From Chamaea fasciata (lineage: Eukaryota; Chordata; Aves; Passeriformes; Sylviidae): a stretch of DNA of 64,000 bases. The position numbers and the translations under genes were made by a program. How positions within the stretch are numbered: the stretch's first letter is position 1; each line of letters starts with the position of its first letter. The stretch spans positions 71,460,093-71,524,092 of the forward strand of contig JARCOQ010000006.1 of NCBI GenBank assembly GCA_029207755.1. The letters run 5' to 3'. Below, one piece after another: positions 58,291-64,000 of this stretch. Below the pieces are notes generated by a model that made no database searches, was not told the origin of the DNA, and saw only the letters and a program-made list of their open reading frames with translations.

Positions 58291-61180
58291 TTTACACAAA
58301 CAGATCACCTCAGCAGTTTGTTCAGTGTTTTCAGGTTTCCAGCTTCCAGGAGGGAATAATCTGATTAATGAATTTTGTGGAAGCGGTAAATTTTTGGAAG
58401 AACTCTGCTGCTGTTTTATTAAATAAGACTGAGGCAGGAAACTTGCCAGGGCTCGGAAAGCCTGATGGAAACCCAGTTGATTTTTTAGGGCCTACAAATA
58501 GAGGGACCTTCAAGTTTGTTTGTTTGGGTTTTTTAAAAACAGACTTAGATTCCTAAAATACTTTGAAAATTTTAGCAACCTTTGAAAGTTTTGTCTACAA
58601 GCGCCAGGCAGACCTGGAAGGAAAAAGCCAAAACTCGTGGTGAGATATCTGTAATGTCATTTCTAATTTGCTCAATGATAGGAGCTCTCAGCAGGTGGAA
58701 TTTGCTGCTCTGGAAGGTTTGTAGAAAGAATCCTTGACTCTGATATGATTTAACCTCATTCTGACACAGATCAGTAAAACAAATGAATATTTTATAATAA
58801 AAAATAGAAGCATTATGAGATTTTAGAGAGGGGGGAAAAAAAATCTGTCTTGTGCTTCCGAGTGCACAGTTTGAGGAATTTGCGATAGCTGGGACTCAGA
58901 TCCTTTAAAGATTCCTCAAACAGAGCAGAAGGAAATTATTTTTGATCAGGGCAGGAGCTTGCTTGGGGCTGCTGCATGTGCCTCTCCCGTGGGCTGCAGG
59001 GAGCCAGACTTTGGCAGGGCAGGTCCAGAAACGTGAGTAACAAATACCGAGGGATCAGACTTGCCTGGATCCCCGTGCCCTGCCCGGGAGGAAGAGGAGG
59101 AGGAGGAGGAGGAGAAGGTCAGTGGCACTGCCAGGATATCCCACGTGTTTGGGGCTGCTGTTCTGAGGGCGGGTGGAAGCCTCGGGGAGATGCTGAGGCA
59201 GGAGGAGCTGGGAAGGTGCACAATGTGAAATGCATGGCAGAGGTTGCTGGAGAGCAGATTTTGGCTCAGGAAGTGGGAAAGAAGGTTTGAGGAAGGAGGC
59301 AAAGCTCTCTCTGTGATACACCATCAGAAGGGTTTATTCTGCGGCAGTGAGAAGAACCAATAACCAGGTGTGTGCACATCAATTGTTTAAAACGATTCCG
59401 GCAAATACAGCCCTTGACCTCCCTCACCACCCCCCCCCCCTCCAAAAAAAACCAAAAAACTTTGAGTGATCAAAATTTATTGATTCCTTCTGCTTCAACA
59501 CCAAGTATTTGTTCAACTGGATTTGCTGTTGTCGCGTAGGAGGGGAAAGAAAAATTTTAAAAAAAAAAAGAGCTTGGGCAAGACAGTGAAGTTTTTCCTC
59601 AGCTCTATCAACAGGATGTCCTCTGTTCTGAAACACTACAGAAATCATAGTAAGTCTTATAAAAGTTGTCCAGTCGCTGGAGCACTGTGTCTCTTGCAAA
59701 TCCTTCTTTTCTTTTTGGCAGCTTTTCTGGATAGGGGAGTGATGGAGGAATCGAGTCCGTGGGCAGGTCCACACCTTTGCAGTCACACTAAAAGGATGAA
59801 CTGGAAGCACAAAAAGAGAAATAAAGACAGTGTAAGCAGTGTTGCCCGACCGGGGAAGTCCTGTCCCATGAAGGCAGAGAGATGTAAAAGAAACCCCAGA
59901 CTTAACCTGACTTAAGCACAGGAAAAGCTGCCATGTGGTCACTGCTGATTTACACACCCTGCTGTACCTGCTCGACACAGATGTCACACGCTCATATTCC
60001 TGTTGGAAACGTCAATTTTAAGCCCATCGTGACCATGCTTCGTTACTGACGGGAACTAATTGAGTGTCTGATGGCTCCCTTTGGGTGGCCCAGCAGAGGG
60101 CAAATGAGCCCTCCACACCCCATCTGTTCTGCTCAGGGCACGAAAGATCCCCCATCTCCCCGGCTCCAAATGGGGAGGGAAAGAAGGGGGGCGAAGGAAG
60201 AGGAGGAAACACTCAGCTCCTGCTTTTGTATTCAGGGCACATCCCCACTGCCTTATTATCACATCAGAGAGTCTGGACCCATCAGCGCTCTCATTACACA
60301 ACCATTTCCTCCCCCAAGAATTCCTAATTCCGCCATTTTAATTTGTTTTGGGGACACTCGGCAGCCTGCTCCCCTATCGGGGAGGGAATTTGGTTTATGA
60401 GACAACATCTCGGAGCAGTTAATCCCGCAACTTCATTTTAGACCTTGAGAGGTCAATGCATAATTTAGAGGGGTTTGGATTCCGTTCTGATTGCTTCTCG
60501 CTCGAAGACAACCTCAATTAGACGAGCTCAGCTTTCCGAGGGCCAAAGCCCTGCTTTAATCATCAAATCTGCTGCCACGGGCCCTGACTGCCGTGTCTGG
60601 CCCACAGGGCTCCTGGAATTTCCAGGGGAATGGGAGCAAACTGCAACACCGTGTAAAACTCTCAGTGTGACACAGCCTGCAGCACGTGAAGGACAGCAGT
60701 CCCGTGGCTTACAAACAGCAAAGAAGGACCAGCACAACCTTTCCCAGCCACAGCCCTCTTGCCATGAATAATCGTTTCATTTGCGCTGCCTTCGTTTTGC
60801 TGCTCTGTAAGAATCCCCCCAGTTACGTGGCCAGCGACATAAAAAAGGCATAAAAGCAAAGGAGATCATTTCCAGACAGCTCACAAAGGCTCCTCTGTCA
60901 CACGGTGGTCCAGAGAAATTCTCTGCCGATGGCTGCTGTTACAAGTGGAGGGAATGAATCTTGGAAATGCTGTTATTTCATGTTTATGACACACAAAGAA
61001 GTCAATTCACATGTCGGTTTTCAATGGAACACGAGATCTCTCGGAAATGGGAGGCCCATTCAAACTTAAAAAAATAACAGTGAGGTATAACAGTATCTGG
61101 TGTATTTTCAGGACATGGTGCCAGTACAGAGCTGAGAGTTGGAGGGACAGACTTCTTTCTAAATAAAAAGCTAAGAGCAA
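58291..61180. other. Intergenic or distal NDST4 3' flank
   Basis: Holds a GGA-repeat stretch at about 59092-59115, a C run of about a dozen bases near 59430-59441 and an AATAAA on the - strand near 59331. No gene was recognised. Confidence 0.5.
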
Positions 61181-61264
61181 GAGATAATTTTCTGGATTCT
61201 ATGGTGGTTGTCTCATTTCCTTGAGATAATTTTCTGGATTCTATGGTGGTTGTCTCATTTCCTT
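61181..61264. repeat. Perfect 42-bp tandem duplication
   Basis: The 42-base unit at 61181-61222, beginning GAGATAATTTTCTGG, is repeated without change at 61223-61264. Identity of the copies points to a recent event. Confidence 0.95.
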
Positions 61265-61290
61265 GAAAAGCTCCTGAAACCTATGTCATG

Positions 61291-61296
61291 TTTATT
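61291..61296 (-). terminator. Candidate NDST4 polyadenylation signal
   Basis: TTTATT on + reads AATAAA on -, about 1.2 kb past the NDST4 stop. It is the nearest canonical hexamer noticed. The downstream context is not strongly GU-rich. Confidence 0.25.
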
Positions 61297-62417
61297 TAGC
61301 TTTTAATCAGGAGCTAGGCAGTCCTCTCTTAATTAAAGCTGAGCCAATTCAAGTGCTTTTTAACAGCTATAATTCTATCACACTGTCCACACAGATATTC
61401 TTCTCTGACCAAGCCTTTCTTATCCAAAGGTCTCATTACTCCAGTCATCTGCGGTGTTAGCCGTGCTCCAAGATAAGGAAGTGTGACTTTGTGTGTATTT
61501 ACCACTTCCAGATTTGAGGAATGACCTGCACGCAGGACAAGGAAGGAGTTTCTGCCCAGCCTTGCTGACCTTGCCCCGACAGCTCTGAGAACCAAACACA
61601 GTTCATGTCATATTTTTGTAAACCACCCTTTCACTTCCCTATGGGCACAAAAAGCAGCTGTTTAAAACTCTGTGTGTGTGTCTGATCTAGAGACACACTA
61701 GGTAGATATCCGGGAATGAAGATACGCATGTCAGGCACGTATATGTGATATACAATGGCTGTGTTTGTCCTTTCAGCTCTGTAAAAGTCTACAGAAAGAG
61801 TTTGTGCTCCAGCAGACTGTAGTTTGTGCCCAAAACAGTAACAAAAGGCCAACAAAGTTGTTTTTTCTGCAACAGCTTGCAGATGGAGACCCTAAATGAC
61901 TCAGCCAGCGTCTGAAGGTTTGGGAGCAACAGCGCTGCTTTGCAGATAGAAACCAAGCTGTCAATGTCAGGCTACTGGCAGTGCACCGCTTGCACGGCCT
62001 GCCTGGCATTTAAAAGGATTTGAACACGAATGTGGAAAAAGCCCCGCGGCTGACCAACCTCCCAGTCCAGCGAGAGACGTTCCCATCCTTTGCCCGTGTC
62101 CTGACAGGCTGCAGTTTGTCCATCCGAGGTCCATCCGTCCTGCACAGTCTCTGCTCCTTGTGGCGAAGGGAGGGACGGGGCTACGCGCGGATCCCGCTCC
62201 GGAGCCCGGGGAACGCCGCGCAGCGCCGCGCGTTTTCCCGGCAGCTGCCGAAAGGGCTCCGTGCTACTCCAGCGGCAGCACGCGCACACCCGCAGCCCTC
62301 GGGTTTGGGTCTGGGGAGTTGCTTATTCCTTCTCCTGTGGTTTGTCGGTTTGTTTTTGCCGGGAAGAGCGGGGTCCGGGAGGTCCTGTCCTGACGATGCC
62401 GAGTGAGCCGGAGGAGC

Positions 62418-62459
62418 GGGGGGGGGGTCTGCGGGGGCAAGGAATGGGCCTGGCCGGGG
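62418..62459 (+). other. G-run cluster (potential G-quadruplex) next to the NDST4 stop
   Basis: A run of ten G is followed by runs of five, three and four G on the + strand, beginning 12 bases past the NDST4 stop. It lies on the template strand for NDST4, so the transcript would be C-rich. Formation of a quadruplex is inference. Confidence 0.45.
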
Positions 62460-62470
62460 CCCCGCCGGTG

Positions 62471-62590
62471 CTACCTGACCTTCTGCAGCTCCTGCCGCAG
62501 CCAGGAGGGCAGCGGCTGCCCCAGCCTGTGCAGCAGCTTGGACAGCTCCACGTTGTGCTCCCGGTAGTAGCTGGACAGGAACGCCCGGGA
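62471..62590 (-). CDS. NDST4: NDST4 terminal coding exon (last 39 residues and stop)
   Basis: NDST enzymes are Golgi type II membrane proteins that remove N-acetyl groups from heparan sulfate glucosamine and N-sulfate it from PAPS. This exon encodes the extreme C-terminus of the sulfotransferase domain, from [18 protein letters not shown] to [11 protein letters not shown], with stop TAG at 62471-62473. It follows a CCTGTCAG acceptor on the - strand, and its frame joins exactly in phase 0 to the exon at 62821-62923. The HNVELSKLL and LPSWLR segments are diagnostic of the NDST family. Assignment to NDST4 rather than NDST3 rests on the closely similar tail and on the position beside UGT8, where NDST4 lies in other vertebrates. 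Confidence 0.82.
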   Translation of the reverse strand, partial: SRAFLSSYYREHNVELSKLLHRLGQPLPSWLRQELQKVR

Positions 62591-62820
62591 CTGACAGGGC
62601 GGAAAAACAAACCGAGATCAGGTTAAAGGAAAGCATCTGTGCTCTGCTCCCACCATCAACGCCCTCTCTTTCAAAGGTCCCGTTTCCGACTTTTAAAAAC
62701 GTCAACTCAGTGAAAATGCGACAAATAATTTCTTAAAAATCAGTTAAAAAAAAAAAATCAGTATGTTTGTTTAGGGTCAATATTAAAGCCGCTCGCAGAA
62801 GTTTCTGAAGAGCCCCTCAC
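62591..62820 (-). other. NDST4 last intron
   Basis: A 230-base GT-AG intron on the - strand, phase 0, joining MDQE to SRAFL. It has a T-rich stretch on the - strand (A run near 62745-62756 on +). No other feature is seen. Confidence 0.8.
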
Positions 62821-62923
62821 CTCTTGGTCCATCGGTGGGTATTTCCGACCTTTGCTCTTCCCCAGGCACTTGGTTTTCCCTCCTTCCAATAACTGGCACC
62901 AGAAGCCTTTCTGTGGGTCAAAC
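62821..62923 (-). CDS. NDST4: NDST4 penultimate coding exon (34 residues)
   Basis: Read on the - strand, this exon follows a TCTACAG acceptor, contributes the third base of a split codon, and then encodes [30 protein letters not shown] and MDQE. It ends before GTGAGG. The two cysteines, ten residues apart (FWC to TKC), match the conserved disulfide of the NDST sulfotransferase domain. The following GKSKGRKYP loop is the part that contacts PAPS in this family. It is 103 bases long and intact. Upstream exons lie beyond the window end: no further NDST exon was recognised in 62924-64000. Confidence 0.85.
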
Positions 62924-64000
62924 CTGTAGAGGATCGTAGCTTTTAAAAGACCTTGCTACAGAAACGTTTCCTGGCTACCGAGACATCAGTGTTAGCCCAC
63001 AATTATTGCAGCACACGTCTCTCTAGATGACCAGAATTCTGAGGGCCGAGTGGGAAACAGCTTTCCTCTGCCGTGTAAACTCTGGGGACTTATTTTGTCC
63101 CACAAATCTGCCTGGGAAGTGCCTAAAGGCAGGCAGTTTTCCCCACTGCGATCCACCTGTACTGGCTAATCTTTGTTCCGCTTGTGCAGCACACAAGGTG
63201 AAGTGCTGATCTGCAGGTCTCCTAAGGAAACGCTGCCCGGGGACTGCTGATTTAACCTGCCTCCCTCGCCATCACTGCGTCTAAATACCATTTTCCTTCC
63301 TGAGATGGCACTGTGGCATAAACACCGTCTTAGCGGCCTTATCTGGAACACGCAATCTGATTGTGATGTCTGAAAGGCAGAGATGGAAGAGGTTTAGATT
63401 AAGGCCTGCAAGCACGCGCTCGCTGAGGAACGAGCGGCGCGCGGAGCGAAGTTTGGAATTTATTGCTGTGGGACTTGCGGCGCGCATAAAACATCCATGG
63501 GCTGCACATTCCTGCTACTCAGCAGATGTTTGAGAAGGGTGAAGGATAATTGGCCAGGACTCGGAGTTAATTAGTGACACACCACCTTTCTGCCCCTGCT
63601 CTGTCCCTACGACACGGATGTACCTGCAATTTGCTGCTGTACAGAAGTGAGCGAATTTCAGGAGAAGGGTGAACCTTCTTCATGGGTTTTTTTCTTGCCC
63701 AGCCTATTAATGCAGGCCTGACCTTTGTTTCCTAAATTGTCTGTCTAGCTGTACCAATTAAAAACAAATAAATCATTGATTAAATGGGTATATTGATGAT
63801 AGATTCATTTCTGCTTTGGCTTTTCCCATCTGCTCCTTGCATGGTGAAGTGCTTCAGCTGCCTTGCATTAATTTCCCAAGAGGGGCAGCAATATCATGTG
63901 CTGGGCAAAAGGGAAACCGCAAAACTATGCCCCAAACAGTATTTCTGCCTCAGAAGGAGCTTCTTGAACATTCTGAAAAGGATGTGAAAATTCGGGAAGG
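62924..64000 (-). other. NDST4 intron, running off the window
   Basis: This is the sequence 5' of the penultimate NDST4 exon. I looked for the preceding family exon on the - strand and did not see it, so the intron probably extends past the window end. No repeat or gene was recognised. Confidence 0.6.

Larger units (their letters stand above)
61291..62470 (-). other. NDST4: Probable NDST4 3' UTR (end uncertain)
   Basis: This lies downstream of the NDST4 stop on the - strand. The first 300 bases are very GC-rich; the rest is ordinary. The first AATAAA read on the - strand is at 61291-61296, with a weak downstream element; another is at about 59331-59336. The UTR end is therefore a guess. Confidence 0.35.

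Noticed and set aside
57919..58364. Long repetitive open frames on both strands
   Set aside because: They are an artefact of the CTCCT pentanucleotide array, which has no stop codon in any frame.
1..64000. CRISPR arrays, tRNA or rRNA genes, bacterial-type operons
   Set aside because: None seen; the tandem repeats lack spacer structure and the window is vertebrate.

Overview
The window is vertebrate genomic DNA, most probably from a bird. It has spliced genes with GT-AG introns, degenerate CR1 LINE fragments (the dominant interspersed repeat of birds and other sauropsids) and few other interspersed repeats. No bacterial operons, tRNA genes, rRNA genes or CRISPR arrays were seen. Species cannot be set from the sequence alone.

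Two genes can be supported. UGT8 (ceramide UDP-galactosyltransferase) lies on the + strand. Its complete coding sequence is split over five exons: 12647-13468, 26568-26710, 28169-28245, 29387-29606 and 30571-30934. They join in frame to exactly 541 codons plus a stop, with introns of phase 0, 2, 1 and 2. The probable 3' UTR runs to about 32.9 kb. The non-coding first exon and promoter were not found, so 1-12644 is best read as intron 1 or 5' flank. On the - strand, the last two coding exons of an N-deacetylase/N-sulfotransferase gene lie at 62821-62923 and 62471-62590. By sequence and by position next to UGT8 this is NDST4 (NDST3 is the alternative). The two genes converge tail to tail, with about 31.5 kb between their stop codons.

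Layout: 1-12.6 kb is non-coding with one CR1 fragment. 12.6-30.9 kb is UGT8 coding exons and introns. The 13 kb first coding intron holds a small AT-rich minisatellite, a CpG-rich island-like block near 16.1-16.6 kb and a reversed CR1 endonuclease fragment near 25 kb. 31-32.9 kb is the UGT8 3' UTR, including a GC-rich foldback block at 32089-32334. 33-61 kb is intergenic, with seven CR1 3'-end fragments (five of them at 38-47 kb), several simple repeats, a 35-base A tract, an 11-bp-arm hairpin and a roughly 260-bp perfect (CTCCT)n array. 61-64 kb is the 3' end of NDST4.

UGT8 makes galactosylceramide in the ER for myelin. NDST enzymes modify heparan sulfate in the Golgi. They share chromosomal neighbourhood, not a pathway. 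I found no convincing undescribed gene system. The most unusual items are the foldback block in the UGT8 3' UTR, the intronic CpG-rich block abutting a minisatellite, and the long pentanucleotide array.
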